A stretch of 64,000 bases of DNA from Sclerodactyla briareus (taxonomy: Eukaryota; Echinodermata; Holothuroidea; Dendrochirotida; Sclerodactylidae): contig JAODTK010001477.1 in assembly GCA_026419785.1 (NCBI GenBank), positions 434,001-498,000 of the forward strand, given 5' to 3'. How positions within the stretch are numbered: position 1 is the stretch's first letter; every line of letters begins with the position of its first letter. A program made the position numbers and the translations under genes. Below the pieces are notes generated by a model. It was not told where the DNA came from and did no database searches. It saw only the letters and a program-made list of their open reading frames with translations. Of this stretch, positions 1 through 11,984 are shown one piece after another.

Positions 1-3000
1 GGTATTTCAGCGGCGGTCAAACATTGCTGATTCGAAATCCATGCCCTTACCTCATGTAACATTCGCTTATTTCGCTATAGTTTTTTTTCAGCCACATTCG
101 TGCACATTTTGGAATATCTAATAATTGTTTTGTTTTTCTAAGGTTTTTCTGAATTCCACGGACTGGTAAGTTTTTGCGTTATTCCAATTCAGGCAGTGAC
201 AAAAATCGTCAGAGGTTTTGATCACGCTAGTGCCATAATTATGATCACTTTATGCTAGTCAGTTGCCTCTGACCTATGTACAAATTACGCGACTCTCTAT
301 TTGACGTCGCTGCCTTGCTGAAGAGAATATTTCATTGCACACCAAAGTTAGTGAAAAATCATCTTGTCATCGCTTTCTTAACCTTTTGCCGGCTTGCATT
401 AATTGATGAAGACGTCCTCCTGAAGCAGAACCTCCGCCGTCGCCCGTTTTCTCAGCTTACCACGAGGACATCATCGTCACAATTAAGACTGGGCATATAT
501 ATATTTACCGACATGAATTTACCGACATGAGCATTGATTGGTAAAAAGTGGCAGTTGTGCTGCGCAGAAAGTATATACCATTGACCAAGCTTATGCTGGC
601 GAAGTACGACGGGAATGGTAAGTACCATAGCACGAACGACATCACTCTATTGCGCATTTCATTTAGATAGTTGACTTCTTTATTTATGTCTTCCCCCAGT
701 CCTACATAACTTATTGTGATCTGAAGACTCGCTCCATCTAGTTTACGATCCCCATCATATGGGACGCATACATTTAGTGTGCAATCATTTTATATGAGAT
801 AAATTTTCGCCATCCATTTGCAACATGGTTGCGCCATACTCACGCTTTTCGATCGATCGATATTCTTTCAAATTATTTCATGTCTCTCATCTGCTACATG
901 ATTTCAATCATGACGTTGTAAAATCTAATTAATAAACCTACTCCCATGAAATCGATGTTCTAGGCGTGATAGAAAGGCCCGTATAGATTACTTACCTTCC
1001 CATTAATAAATTCATCCATTTATTCATTATATTCATATGTCTGCTCTTTCTCTTTTCTCTCCAGCTATCGAACAATCGACATAACACAATAGGCCAGTTT
1101 CTTTCAATCTATATAAATAATACTCACTGGGCCTAATTTAATAACCTAATTCCTAAGACATTCTTTATAGTGAATACTTCACAGTGCTTACGAACAGATC
1201 GGAAGTGGACTGTTTGCTGAAATCATCAGGCAAATAACACCGGTCGATAATTCCGCTTTATTCAATCATGCTGAGTGTCTGTTATTATGATCTGTTCCCA
1301 TTACCAGGGTCGAACAACACGGGGTTGCTTGGGGCGTTTATATCTGATGGTCGTCGTGACTTTGGTGCATACCCTCCAAGAAACATTCATTTAATTAACA
1401 GTAAAAAACGAACCTACTTTCGAATGGGATGACGAAAGAGAGTGACCTATTATTTTATTGAAGTACACGTACCATGTAAGGCTGCTTCAAAGATCTATAA
1501 ATGATTAGATTCCTGTTTATGCAGACATTTCGCATTCGTAAAAGAATTTGACTCTCCAAGTCAGTCTATACCCAAGTAGTTAAAGTTAAGTACAATGGTC
1601 ATGTAAACCCAACTTCTGCTCTTTCGGTGTCTAATATCTAGTATATTTCGGAGGCCAAACTCTTAGAGAAAATATCAAATACAGCCGATTCGAGTGTGAA
1701 GGAGACAATTCTGTAATTGGACGATGTTCCTCATGACGTTCACGAGAGTAACCTGTGACCTTGGGTAATACAAAGTCAATCCAAAACAGTATTATACAAC
1801 TTAGTGACAACAACTAACAATGGAATCTAACTGAAAACTACAACAAATTTTGGTTCACAAGATAAGAATCATTACCATTAATTTCTTAACTGATTCAACT
1901 ATTATTTCTCTGCTATATATGGTCAACATACAGCAAACACTTACTACTTCAACGTAAATGAGCGATCTTGCATCGTTACTCTGGGCTTGACGTCATCAGT
2001 TAGGGAGAAATTCATTCAGTAATAGAATTGCCAAATCGGATTTGGGGTTTTTAACATGTCCTCTTTACATCTGTGACAGTTTAAGATGATCTGGTTACAC
2101 GACCGTTGACCTTCGATGATGTGTGATGGGTCTGACCGTTTATGAACGCTTCATCTCAAGAACCTTGTTTCTCACCACCAGCCACCAGTTGTACGATACG
2201 ACTAGGTCACACAATTTACATTGATGTAGCCAAGTGGGAGGAATACCTACCTTACTGTCTGTAGCCTTGTCATGACGAGAGTAATTAACGTTTCCTCTTT
2301 TCTCTTCTCTGTTCTGCTGCAAGCGTGATATCCAGGTTCAAACCTGCCCCATTTTTCTGTTCAAAGCTGTTTGTAGTTGTTGATGCTCCCGTGTTTTCTT
2401 CTTTTGTTCGTGTTTTTCGCTACTGTGGTCATTGTCAAATTGTCACGAGTGTCGATTTACGGGGGTCTGGGTCTTTCTCATGTATTTTGCGGCGGCGGGC
2501 GGCCGTCGGTATTTGTAATTATATCTTAATTGTTGGAGAGGGGTTTCAAGTAGGGACAGAGGTACTCAGATTGTGGAGGGAACGTTTAAATATCGTCTGG
2601 TGCCATCACCAGCCCCCTGTGAACCTCTGGATACATAGGTACCTATGAATACGCCGAAGGGTTCCTGATGGGGCACACCACATATATGCGTCATACACAC
2701 TAAACGGACTACGTTCCACCACAGCTGCTGAACCCAACGGATATACTTCCAGGATGAGTCCCCACCATTTCTAAGCTGACATGGCACTTTCACAATTAAC
2801 CAACCTTCAACCGTTTAGATTTCCCCACCGGGGTTGCCCTGTCTTTCCAGGTATTTCCGATAGGGCTGCCAGTCCGAAAATAAGATTTTCCAGCATCCAA
2901 TTGTCAATTTCGGAAAATGGTCAGAAATTTGCCCAAAAGCCCAAAACTGGCATATGTGGTACTTTCTATCCCCGCAGGCAACAGGGATCGGGATCGTGGG

Positions 3001-5442
3001 CGCTCCAATGGTAATTGGGGCCGCTCTTTTAGTATGGCTGGCGGGGAAAACACCAGTTCTTATGTGGTAAATGCCTGACCAAGTGACCTCATTGGCCTTA
3101 GATATCTCAATGAAAAAATCGACTTGAACCATAAAATCCTGATCTGGGGATTAGGCGGGCATATAGCCATGTCCCTGTGGCTAAAATGTGGCCACTTGGT
3201 TTGCGCCCTCTCTATATGTTCTCCTAGCATTGTCCTGAATCTGTCAAGAGCCTTCCATGCCAGTATGCATGACTTACTATCAACCATCATTGGACAAGTC
3301 TACATATGTCTTTTGTTCCAAGATTCGGACACTTGTCGATCGTTTTCTCCCTCATTTTCTCGTTCCGATCGACGGCTAGCCAGTTGAACAGTTACTTCAA
3401 ACTATTTGCCTGAACCTGAGCATATTTCAATTAACTGACGATTTTTTTCAAATTTCCATTTTTCAAATTCAGCCCTATCGCGTGTAGGAGAGACTAGAGG
3501 CACCAATTTTACTGATCTATAATCATGTCGATTCGCTTTTGTCTCTCTAGACCCTTGATATCTGTACAAAGCGCGAATACTGCTCGAGACTAGTTTATTA
3601 TTGAAAACCTTTCTATTAATCCATTCATAACGGGCCTACCTGTTTGCCTGTAGGTGTACGGCACATAACTATCTGCTGGGCACCTAGAAAAGCACGATAA
3701 CAACAGTAAAACAATAATAAAACTGCTACAAACAACGCAATGAGCGATTTCTAAAACATGCAATACGCCGCGCCGCGCTTGTAGTTGGTGAATATGCACG
3801 ATTCTTTCTAGCTCCAAAAATTGCTTTTGGTCTTCGTTTGCTGAGGCGGGTAGACCGTGACTTAAACAGACGTAAAAAAAGAAAACATTACTCAAAATTG
3901 CTCATATAGGAGTTTGTGTAGGACAGGGGAGGCGCCAAGATTTCCCGGCAGGGGGGGTGTGGTCCTCCGACGGATGGCAGAGTCAACTTCATCCGACGAG
4001 CGGTCTCACCTAACCCCTTCACACCATCACATTTTCTCATTCCGTTTTGTATTCTCTAAATTATTAAACCTTTTTCATTTTACGATTTCTAACTAACTTC
4101 ACGAGGTCGGTACGTGTAAAGAAAAATTCATGGAATTTTTAAATGTCAGGAGAAAACCATATTGTTCCTTGTATACCTGTTCACTCGATTCAAGTGAGGA
4201 GAGAGTCCAACATTGGAAAAGCTTGTGAGCATGATATCAGGAGAATTGCTGCATTGTGTCAATTCAACTCAAAGTATAGGTAGGCCTATAGGTTGCAGTT
4301 ACGAAGAGAAAACCCCTTTTGTTTCTGAACCCGTTTGAAGGTTCCAAGAGCTGAAAATGTATGTTAGGACGATATCAGGAGATTGCTAGAACGATATCTC
4401 GAGAACTGAATGCATTTTCAAGCTCAAAATCGGCAGGAAGATCGCGGATATGAAGGGAACAACGTCCTCCGTTTTGGACCATTTCCACCGTTTAGTGCCA
4501 TATCATTGCATTAAGTAGAAATATCTGACCAGTTCAAAATAAAATGTACGTTCATAAGTTCAGGAGAAGTGGAACATTGTAATTTTCGGGGTCCGATTCA
4601 TGTTCATTCATGATCGGAAGAGGTCAAATCTGAATAATGGTTAGAAGGATATCCAGAAAGTACAAACAATAATAAACTTTTCAACCGGCATCCATAGCAT
4701 GCCACCATTAATCATCCTCAAATTTGATGCGTTTGTTGTCACGTGAGGTGGAGGGCCCTATCATTCCAAGTGTCAGTTTTCAGGTAATTCAAGATGTTTG
4801 CAAAATCGTGATATTGTTTTTCAATATGTTGAATCTCTACTCATCCATGTGTTCGTGTCTGTGTCTTGTTCTTTTTATATCATCATTCACTGAGGCCCAT
4901 ACAGGCTGATCGTGTCACAGAACGTTATCCGGAATACTCTTCCGAATAATTTAAAAAAATAGCCTTCTTTGCTCCGCTTTAAGCGGAATTTAAAAGAGTA
5001 TACTTAATCATTAGCCTACCGTATTTCTTTAAAAACTGTACATGTCAGCATTCTAGCAGGAGGGTAATGCAGGTAACGTGTGTTAAATTCTTATGGTTTT
5101 GTTTTCGCTTGTGTTTCGTCCGGGGATTTGCGTTCCACAGGCTTTCGGTAGCTTCATCGCAAACTCCGCAACCTTATTACTATTGATATTTGCTCTCGGT
5201 AGACACAAATATTTATGTTGTACAATGTGAACAATGATGCCTCATCGTTTTTGTCTTTGCAAATAAGGTTGGAATAAAGTGGATCAATCATTCAATTCAC
5301 ACTATCTATGGTAAAAACCCTGAAAGTGTTACCCCCACCCAAGCCAACTCTGTCTAACCTGAATCTCAATTGATCAGTGCGTCTAACATTCTGTGACATA
5401 GCCTTACTGCATATGATGATTCCGTTTTTCTTCTCTACTCAG
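1..5442. other. Upstream region without a recognised gene
   Basis: No exon, RNA gene or transposon protein was recognised on either strand. The longest open frames are under about 110 codons and resemble no family known to me. The cytoplasmic N-terminal exon of the downstream DEG/ENaC channel should lie here or outside the window. I looked for the family's N-terminal T-x-x-HG motif and found no convincing match. Confidence 0.5.
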
Positions 5443-5645
5443 AATATTTTGGATTTGTTTCCTGCTCGTGATATACATGTTTCTCATCTATGAGCTGGCG
5501 GGAGCATCACATGAGTACTTTGGACTACCCTCTCGACGATAATCGTCATTACCACGTGCCTTCCGTAACCTTCCCTGCAGTGACTATATGTAATAGAACT
5601 GATAAGATCCGACCAGCATAGTGGAGGATGACCCTGTAGTACTCA
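5443..5645 (+). CDS. DEG/ENaC-family sodium channel, exon with TM1 and FPAVTICN motif
   Basis: This exon would encode the first transmembrane helix and start of the extracellular domain of a trimeric amiloride-sensitive-type sodium channel (DEG/ENaC/ASIC superfamily) in the plasma membrane. After an acceptor (TCTCTACTCAG) the frame reads IFWICFLLVIYMFLIYELAG, a hydrophobic helix in the family's TM1 position. A second frame then reads YPLDDN...VPSVTFPAVTICN, and FPAVTICN is the hallmark just after TM1 in this family. The frame changes near 5521-5527 and again before a stop at 5619. The third stretch, VEDDPVVL, also fits the family and runs to a CA|GTGAGT donor. The breaks look like single-base indels inside conserved coding sequence. 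Further exons follow on the same strand. The subfamily (ASIC, FaNaC, pickpocket-like) cannot be decided. Confidence 0.82.
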
Positions 5646-5735
5646 GTGAGTCTCTCCTCCACTAGAGCACCCACCACCCCACCCTCTTCCCGAATAAAAA
5701 AAAACCTCTCACCACATATCTGCATATGTTAACCT

Positions 5736-5774
<39 letters not shown>

Positions 5775-5963
5775 GGTATAGGAACCTATAAACTGCAACT
5801 GTGTGGTGTGTCCAACAGCGGCAATAATTGAGGCGTAAACATGGGGGTGGGGAAGCATCCCATCCCCCCACACAACGACCCATGTAATTTTCCTTTCCAA
5901 GACTTTTCTTCATATTTTCTTCTCTCTTGCGAGGTTTATGAACTTTTCGTCACTTTGTCGCAG
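5646..5963 (+). other. Intron of channel gene, with poly(T) 5737-5770
   Basis: Short intron between a GTGAGT donor and a TTTGTCGCAG acceptor. It contains an uninterrupted run of 34 T. No coding potential was recognised. Confidence 0.6.
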
Positions 5964-6162
5964 GTCATGGAAGCAAGGACTTTGAGCGAGAATGTCGAGA
6001 TAGACTGGGATTATTTCTACAATCACACCAAAGAACAGGCGCCGTGGAACTTCACCGAGAATAGCCTTCAGAGGTTGTCATCAATCGAGATTGCTCTTGT
6101 GCCTGTCCTGCAGAGACCGCTCGATGCTCGCAGCGACCTTCGTGCCAAGAAGCAGCCATGGG
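5964..6162 (+). CDS. DEG/ENaC channel, early extracellular exon
   Basis: Starts after TTTGTCGCAG and reads VMEARTLSENVEIDWDYFYN, then HTKEQAPWNF. Position and composition match the segment between FPAVTICN and the C-x-F/W-x-G-x-x-C motif of DEG/ENaC channels. Between about 6085 and 6100 the family-like reading moves to another frame (LLCLSCRDRS...TFVPRSSHG), which ends in codon phase 0 at GGG|GTTAGT. Only this second frame joins in phase to the next exon, giving SSHG-VCYTFN, as expected for the family's G-x-CYTFN motif. The original frame meets TAG at the donor. The shift is either an assembly indel or gene damage. Confidence 0.78.
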
Positions 6163-6250
6163 GTTAGTTTTACCTGCAATCTCCACTGTCACATTAGGAG
6201 TCGCTCCACTTATAAAACCTTGAGAGTGTTGTGTAGAATTTACCCAACAC

Positions 6251-6359
6251 TGTGTACTAGCACACCTATCCCGGTGTTGCATGAAAGTTACGCAAATTGT
6301 GCAGATTATACACACTGATTGCGTAATTTCATACACAACATAGGTGTGCTAGTTACACA
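6251..6359. repeat. Imperfect ~109-bp palindrome (foldback/MITE-like)
   Basis: Left arm 6251-6295 starts TGTGTACTAGCACACCTAT, and the reverse complement of right arm 6319-6359 starts TGTGTAACTAGCACACCTAT. The arms stay similar up to ACGCAA/TTGCGT around a 23-nt loop. This could be a small foldback transposon. The size would also suit a hairpin RNA, but mismatches are frequent. It lies in an intron of the channel gene. Confidence 0.7.
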
Positions 6360-6419
6360 ATCTTTTTTTATTCCTTGCCGAAGGCCAAAGCATCTATGCA
6401 TCATGTCTGTACTCATTAT

Positions 6420-6473
6420 GTGTGTGTTGTGTGTGTTAGTGTGTGTGTGTGTGTTAGTGTGTGTGTGTGTGTG

Positions 6474-6507
<34 letters not shown>

Positions 6508-6530
6508 TGTGTGGGTATATGTGTGCGTGA
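6420..6530. repeat. (GT)n microsatellite
   Basis: About 110 bp of GT repeats interrupted by TTAG motifs, ending in a GA-rich stretch. Confidence 0.95.
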
Positions 6531-6674
6531 GAGAGACATCCCTGTCAGCACGATATCTACTAAATGCAAACATATATCAAGTTCCTATCAGGCACGGGTG
6601 CTCTGTGGTGAGATTGAACCATGTTTATTGTTAGTGCCCGTTCGAGGTCACCCAGTCACTATAAGTCAATCCTT

Positions 6675-7920
6675 CTATATCTCGCAACGAAACATTTCAT
6701 AGCAATGTTGTAATTGACTCATTTGACTATTTTACCTCATTTATAATGACCTGGTGACCTACGTGGTCTTTCCTTCGTGTTAACTATACTCGTCTTGTTG
6801 GAAAATACCACCAAGTCAATTGCATCGACGTAACACACACGTTATCATACACGCTATTCCGCTATGTCCCCTCCGTAGAGGGTGAAAACAGCCCCTCGGA
6901 AACACTGAATGTCAAATCTTTATATACATTCGCAACGAAACATTTTAGGGGTTGGCGTAATGGAAAATTTGGTTCGTCTGTGCAAACTACATCTTTGTGA
7001 CCTACTTTGACTTCCCTCGACCTCATTTGACCCAATGGTTTGTGACTTTCTGAGTCAGTTCTTCGCAACGACTGGACTGTTGCAACAGCCATAGTCAACT
7101 GCACTGACGTACTGAAACACTCCTATTAATTTATTTATTTATTCATTCTATGAACATTCATATAACGCCATGAATGAAACGATGTTCTACGACACTTTAC
7201 AATGTAAGTACACAAAACGACGGAGCAAGATACAAAAATAAATACAGAAAAATACAACACTACTGTAAACAGGTAAAATTGCAAGAAGAATGGCGAGACA
7301 AGCAAGTGTGGCAGGGAGAATTAATCAAATGCTTCTCTGAAAAGAAAAAAAAAATGTCTTCAAAGACGACTTGAAAGAGAAGAAAATAGAGGCGGGCTTG
7401 CCACCTCACGAGGAAGCGAGTTCTACAGACCAGCATAGCAACGGAAAACTCACGATCACCAAAGGAAGCTATTGGCCGGCGGTTTGGCGCGAGTGGGGGA
7501 AACAAAGAGGGTCTAGGAGGCATTGCTCCTAATATTATAGATCGAAGTACGCATAGAGAACAAGTTGCTGAGATATTCAGGGGCTTGCTGATTGAGGGAT
7601 TTGCAAACAAGACAGAGAACTTTGAATTTAATGCGTTGCTCGATGAAGATCCAGTGTGGACTACGCAAGCAATCCCTGCACTGTCATATTTGCTCTTAAG
7701 GAGAATTTTCTTGGCAGCTTGATGTGTATTGATTGGAGAGGAAGCAGAGAAGGACAGGGTAGGCCAAGAAGCTAAGCATTACAGTAATCGAGATGTGAAA
7801 TTACCAGACCTAATACACAGACTTACAACTTTCGACCGTGAGACACTTACGTATCTACTTAATCCTATCACATGCTATCCCCTGTTATGTCCTCTGTGAA
7901 AGGGTGAAACAGTTTAAAAA
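6675..7920. repeat. Tandem repeat (~250 bp) interrupted by a retroelement fragment
   Basis: CGCAACGAAACATTT occurs near 6683 and again near 6931. The segment at 6840-6896 (CACGCTATTCCGCTATGTCC..., GAGGGTGAAAACAG) recurs at 7865-7914 (CATGCTATCCCCTGTTATGTCC..., AAGGGTGAAACAG). The two parts are separated by the L2-like fragment at 7126-7850, which therefore appears to have inserted into an older repeat. Confidence 0.6.
7126..7850 (-). mobile_element. L2/CR1-like non-LTR retrotransposon, C-terminal ORF2 fragment
   Basis: Minus-strand translation in changing frames gives IEQRIKFKVLCLVCKSLN, then FGDREFSVAM, then LWNSLPREVASPP-like and SRLKTFFF-like segments. This is the order at the end of ORF2 in L2/CR1-type elements, after the RT domain: thumb, FGDR.FSVAAP, LWNSLP and FK..LKTFLF. 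A short A/T-rich tail (ATTT units, 7126-7145) lies at the 3' end. Frameshifts mean it is dead or the sequence is noisy. It is 5'-truncated. Confidence 0.7.
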
Positions 7921-9299
7921 AGCTGATAAATTCCCTGTTCGACATTGACTTGTTCGGCCCCGCCGGGAATTTCAGAGATTGAGCGTAAAGAAAAGTTCTG
8001 TTCGTCAAGGAAATCCCGATGCCCCCTTCTCATGATTCATTGTTAATTGTTTTCTGCCGGTTGCAAAATGCGCCAACATTATGCAAGATTAGGTTGGCGA
8101 CTGTAAATTTCCTCACTTAGTGTCTCGAAGGTCTTGGTGTGCTTTGTGTTCAGGGATCTCTGAAATCTCCAGCTAACACTATTAAAACCAAATGATATTC
8201 GCTAACAATTACAAACAAAATGAATTTTCCTAGTGACGTCCGCGGGGTCAATGACATTTACACATGATGTGTGTGGTAAGTTAATCATACTGCTACTTGC
8301 CTGCTCAGAATGGTTCTTCAGATTTTGGGTCTTGAAAGTCTCCCTTCGTTACATAGTGGAATTTACACATGAAATGGCAATGAATCACAATGAATCACGT
8401 AAGCATACCCGGTGTACTGATCACATGCGATAGTTTGCTGATCGTACCCTGCGCTGGATCGAACTGTCGGAAATTCGGCGGGAATTCCCCCTATCCGTAT
8501 TACAGTCAATGAATTTGGGGAACACCAAAGAAAAATTCGACCGATTCTCCTGACATGTTCAGCGTTTGTACTTTGAATAAACCCGCATTCAGTGTGGAAT
8601 GTAAATCCGAATTTCCTTTCCGCAAAAAACAGCAGATGTACCCCCAAAACTATTATGGACTAATTCTGTTAGGATAACCTTCTCGGCGGATGAATCTCCG
8701 AGCTAATTTAAGACTGTCACCTTTAAGTGGGAAAAGCTGGGTGCAGAAAGGTGCAAAACGTCCGTTCATGGAGACCTGTCCGTCCATTTTGAAGTTTCAG
8801 CTGTGTTTACCAATAATTCGATTTTTCGATTGTTATTTCACTTTTCATTCCAGTTACCGGTTCTGTAAAACGAGTTACTAATGGATTTTTTTTTCTGTGA
8901 TCTATTCTGTGAATTTCTACACACTGAATTCTAGTCTCAATTCTATTTTGAAGGCTTCAAAGGCTTCAGAAGTTTACAATACCATACACTCTAAACAAAT
9001 TCTAGTCAAATTGAATATTATACTTATCAGAGGGGACCCCAAACAGAATCTAGTCAAATATTTGTATATATTTTTCCAGGTTAGTATTTGTGTAGGTGGC
9101 AGTAGCATGCCCCCAATCAGGTTCACAATGAATAATAAATGGGAGGACAAGGCTATTGTATAGGGTTATCAATACCACAGTCGGAAGAACCTCTTTCAGT
9201 CTGTAAATAATTCCAGCCGTTCTGGATGTTTTTTAACGGGTACCGTTAAAACAAATGACCAGAATTGACCCTAGATCACCTGTGATCCCATATTCATGG
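7921..9299. other. Intronic region, nothing recognised
   Basis: Part of the large intron between the channel exons at 5964-6162 and 10973-11110. No conserved protein, RNA gene or clear repeat was recognised. Open frames here are short and family-less. Confidence 0.5.
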
Positions 9300-9560
9300 G
9301 ACCCCATTGGTACCATTGGTCAGTAATAATACTAACTAACTAATATCATTCGAATATTGTGTGAGTTGAAGCCGCTCGACCCTTCAGACAAAATGGCTTG
9401 AATTGACCACTAGAATCTAGATGACATGTGACTTCCATGAAGACATATGTACCATTGGTCAATGATAATATTGACTTTTATTACCATGCTACATTTTCTG
9501 TAGTGGAAGAAGCCACTTGACCGGTCAAACAAAGTAGCCCAAATTGGACCGTAGATTCCT
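9300..9560. repeat. Tandem repeat containing ACCATTGGTCAATGATAAT
   Basis: ACCATTGGTCAGTAATAAT near 9311 and ACCATTGGTCAATGATAAT near 9451 mark two units of about 140 bp, with shared flanks (GAAGCC, CTTGACC, CAAA.TGGC). Similar cores recur near 36950 and 38365, so this belongs to a dispersed family. Confidence 0.65.
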
Positions 9561-9849
9561 TTTGAACTCATTATTCCGAACACCCACATATGTACATCGT
9601 GCTATTAATAGTAATGTGGACAGACATCGCCGGCGGTGAAAACCGCCAACGTGTATATCCCCACTTTCTATCGATCAGAGGGTAACATGTGTGCGAAGTT
9701 GAAAAGACAACGGCAAATCCCCCCCCCCCCACAAAAAATCGCAAAAAAAAAACCGCCGGGTGGGGTTGTATGGGGCAAAAACGAAAGATGGTCTTTGAAT
9801 GATCGCCATGCTTCAAAACGCACGAATCAGCAAGAAGTTCAGTTTCGCA

Positions 9850-10150
9850 AGAAATCCGAAATGGCCGCTGTCAGAGCAATCGGACGACGCCCACTTTCGA
9901 CCAATTCAAGATTTCTATTGGACGATCATGTGTGGAAATTTTCATCATTAATGGTGATCGCAGCACTAGGGAGTTATTGTACAACAACTATCAATATAGT
10001 TTCGTTGAAGATCCAAGATGGTCGCCGCCAGAGTGGTGCGACGACGCCCGCATTCCAACTCATCCGAGATTTCGTGAGGACAAACAGGCATGTGTGCAGA
10101 ATTTCGTGTCAAACCGACATTGCGTTAGGGAGTTATTGCGTTAACACGAA
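9850..10150. repeat. Two-copy ~152-bp tandem repeat
   Basis: TCCGAAATGGCCGCTGTCAGAG near 9856 matches TCCAAGATGGTCGCCGCCAGAG near 10011, and AGGGAGTTATTG closes both units (about 9968 and 10127). The 179-codon open frame over this block follows the repeat and matches no family I know, so I do not call it a gene. A C10 tract and A-rich stretch precede it near 9719-9750. Confidence 0.6.
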
Positions 10151-10364
10151 AATCTTCCGGCGGCGGCGGAGATGACGATGCCAAACCATCATACTCCCGA
10201 AGTGGGGATACAATTATCATGTCCATTCGATGCAATCTGTGCGAGAAGCATGTTGTTCATATGACCCTCAGAAGCATATTGGCCAAATGACCACTAGATG
10301 ACCCTTTTTGATAAAAATCCCCGAATACCCTGAATGTAGCAGTGGTCCTCAATTATCATCTTCA

Positions 10365-10574
10365 TCATAATACTCCAATGCGCTTCCATAGGGTATTTGA
10401 TAGAGGGTAGTTGGTGTGCAGGAAGAGACCATGACATTGAACATAACCATGGCAGGTATCTACTCTTCCTCTCTTGAATGCATTCTCACAAACCAGACCA
10501 GCAAGGGTTAGAGGGAGGTTGTTCCATTTACGCAGGGTCCTCGGAAAATAGGAGCCAACAATAATACTGACCAA
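10365..10574 (-). mobile_element. Non-LTR retrotransposon ORF2 C-terminal scrap
   Basis: The minus-strand frame reads SYFPRTLRKWNNLPLTLAGL, matching the F-F-P-R-T-x-R-x-W-N-x-L-P motif near the end of many non-LTR ORF2 proteins. Only about 70 codons remain. No RT core was seen next to it. Confidence 0.55.
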
Positions 10575-10972
10575 CTTTCATGCCACATGATGTAAATCTT
10601 GATGACCCTCACACTGTCAGCAGTAACCAAGTGTCAGGATTATTCATCGAAGGATAAATACAGTGTAGCAATTTGAATCAATTGTAGATAGCTCACCTAG
10701 CCACGTGGCTGAGATGAGCTGATAATATCAATGTCTCATTTCCACCAGTGGACCGGGTAAACTGTATCAGAATCAGTCACCTCTATCCCACGGCTTTATT
10801 ACTTACGGTGGCTTTCAATTGCTTTCTATCATTCGTAACGCCTTTTTCAATCCAAAGTGCTGATTCACAATCTTTCAGCACACCTTGTAATGAAGTTTAT
10901 ATGTTCATTTTCATGTTACCCCTGCTAATAAGACCTACTCACCGAGGCTCATGTCTTCTCGTTGACTGATAG

Positions 10973-11110
10973 GTCTGTTACACATTCAACGGAGATGAAG
11001 AAAGCCCGCTGGTAGTTGGTCGGCCAGGTAGTTCACATGGTTTGACCTTCAGCGTGAACATCGAACAGGAACAATACACGTGGAGTGAGCACGGTGGAGC
11101 GGGAATAAAG
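10973..11110 (+). CDS. DEG/ENaC channel, CYTFN exon
   Basis: A 138-bp phase-0 exon with no stop, bounded by GACTGATAG and AAG|GTACGA. It reads VCYTFNGDEESPLVVGRPGS, SHGLTFSVNIEQEQYTW, then SEHGGAGIK. This matches the DEG/ENaC extracellular signature: G-x-CYTFN, then a gap, then GL.L.L...Q..Y, then AGIKV.IH. It joins in phase to the preceding exon's ...SSHG. The codons following GIK (usually V-x-I/V-H) must lie in the next exon, which was not found. It is among the clearest exons and has no frame break. Confidence 0.85.
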
Positions 11111-11984
11111 GTACGATGATATTCGACCCACAATTCCAGGAAAAGGGTATCTGCTGATGGGTGACTTGCCAACCATTATATATCTACACATAGGGAACAA
11201 GAATATATATTTTACGACAAAACCACACCATTCCCTTGTGAAATATACTATGGGTCTAAAGTGAGACTCACTTACGGGGCCGTTATTTCGAACATCCTTA
11301 AGCTGTTCTTCCTAGTTGTGGGGCACTATGTTATTATCTCTACTACCGATGTTTATGTGGGGACCATGCGATCAAACTAATCATGAATCCAAAGGTGTTC
11401 ACAAAATAGTGAAACACTGCGACTTAAGGGCAATATGCCTGTTACAAAATCTAGTAGGGTGTGCTATATACGTGACTTAGAAAACGGAATGGCCCACCAG
11501 CCAAAAACCCCGTTTGATGAAGACACCATATATATTTACAATGTTACGGTTTTGACGCTTAAACTGAAAATCTCCTGCTTTTTCTGAGATACATACCATT
11601 TATTCCTATTCTTACCCAAATTAGGAAAACAAGTACTGTATTCGAAGTAGGATAAATTCAGTCTTCCAACCTATTACTCCCAGACCGGAGTCTCTCATTA
11701 AGTACATACTCTAGTAAATGCACGCGCCATATGAATTACTCGCCCCAACCCAGGTATCACCCCCTGGGTAAAGCAATCTAAGGACAGCAAGGAATGACTG
11801 AGCCCAGCTACTCCATTAAAGATGGAACCCAGGCAGCCAGGCCTGGCCAAAGAAAACATGGAACCCAAAAACGAAATTGGAGACTCAAATGACTGAAGGA
11901 GTCCGTGGGTCATCCTAACCGGTTATCCGAAGACCCTGAACAGTTGCCATGAGATGTCATCACAATATTGATCTATTAAGTTAC
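11111..11984 (+). other. Intron sequence, nothing recognised
   Basis: Start of the very long intron interval (11.1-29.0 kb) after the CYTFN exon. No exon or repeat family was identified in this stretch. Confidence 0.5.

Noticed and set aside
9636..10175. 179-codon plus-strand open frame as a gene
   Set aside because: It runs across a C10/A-rich low-complexity stretch and a two-copy tandem repeat, and no residues resemble a known family.
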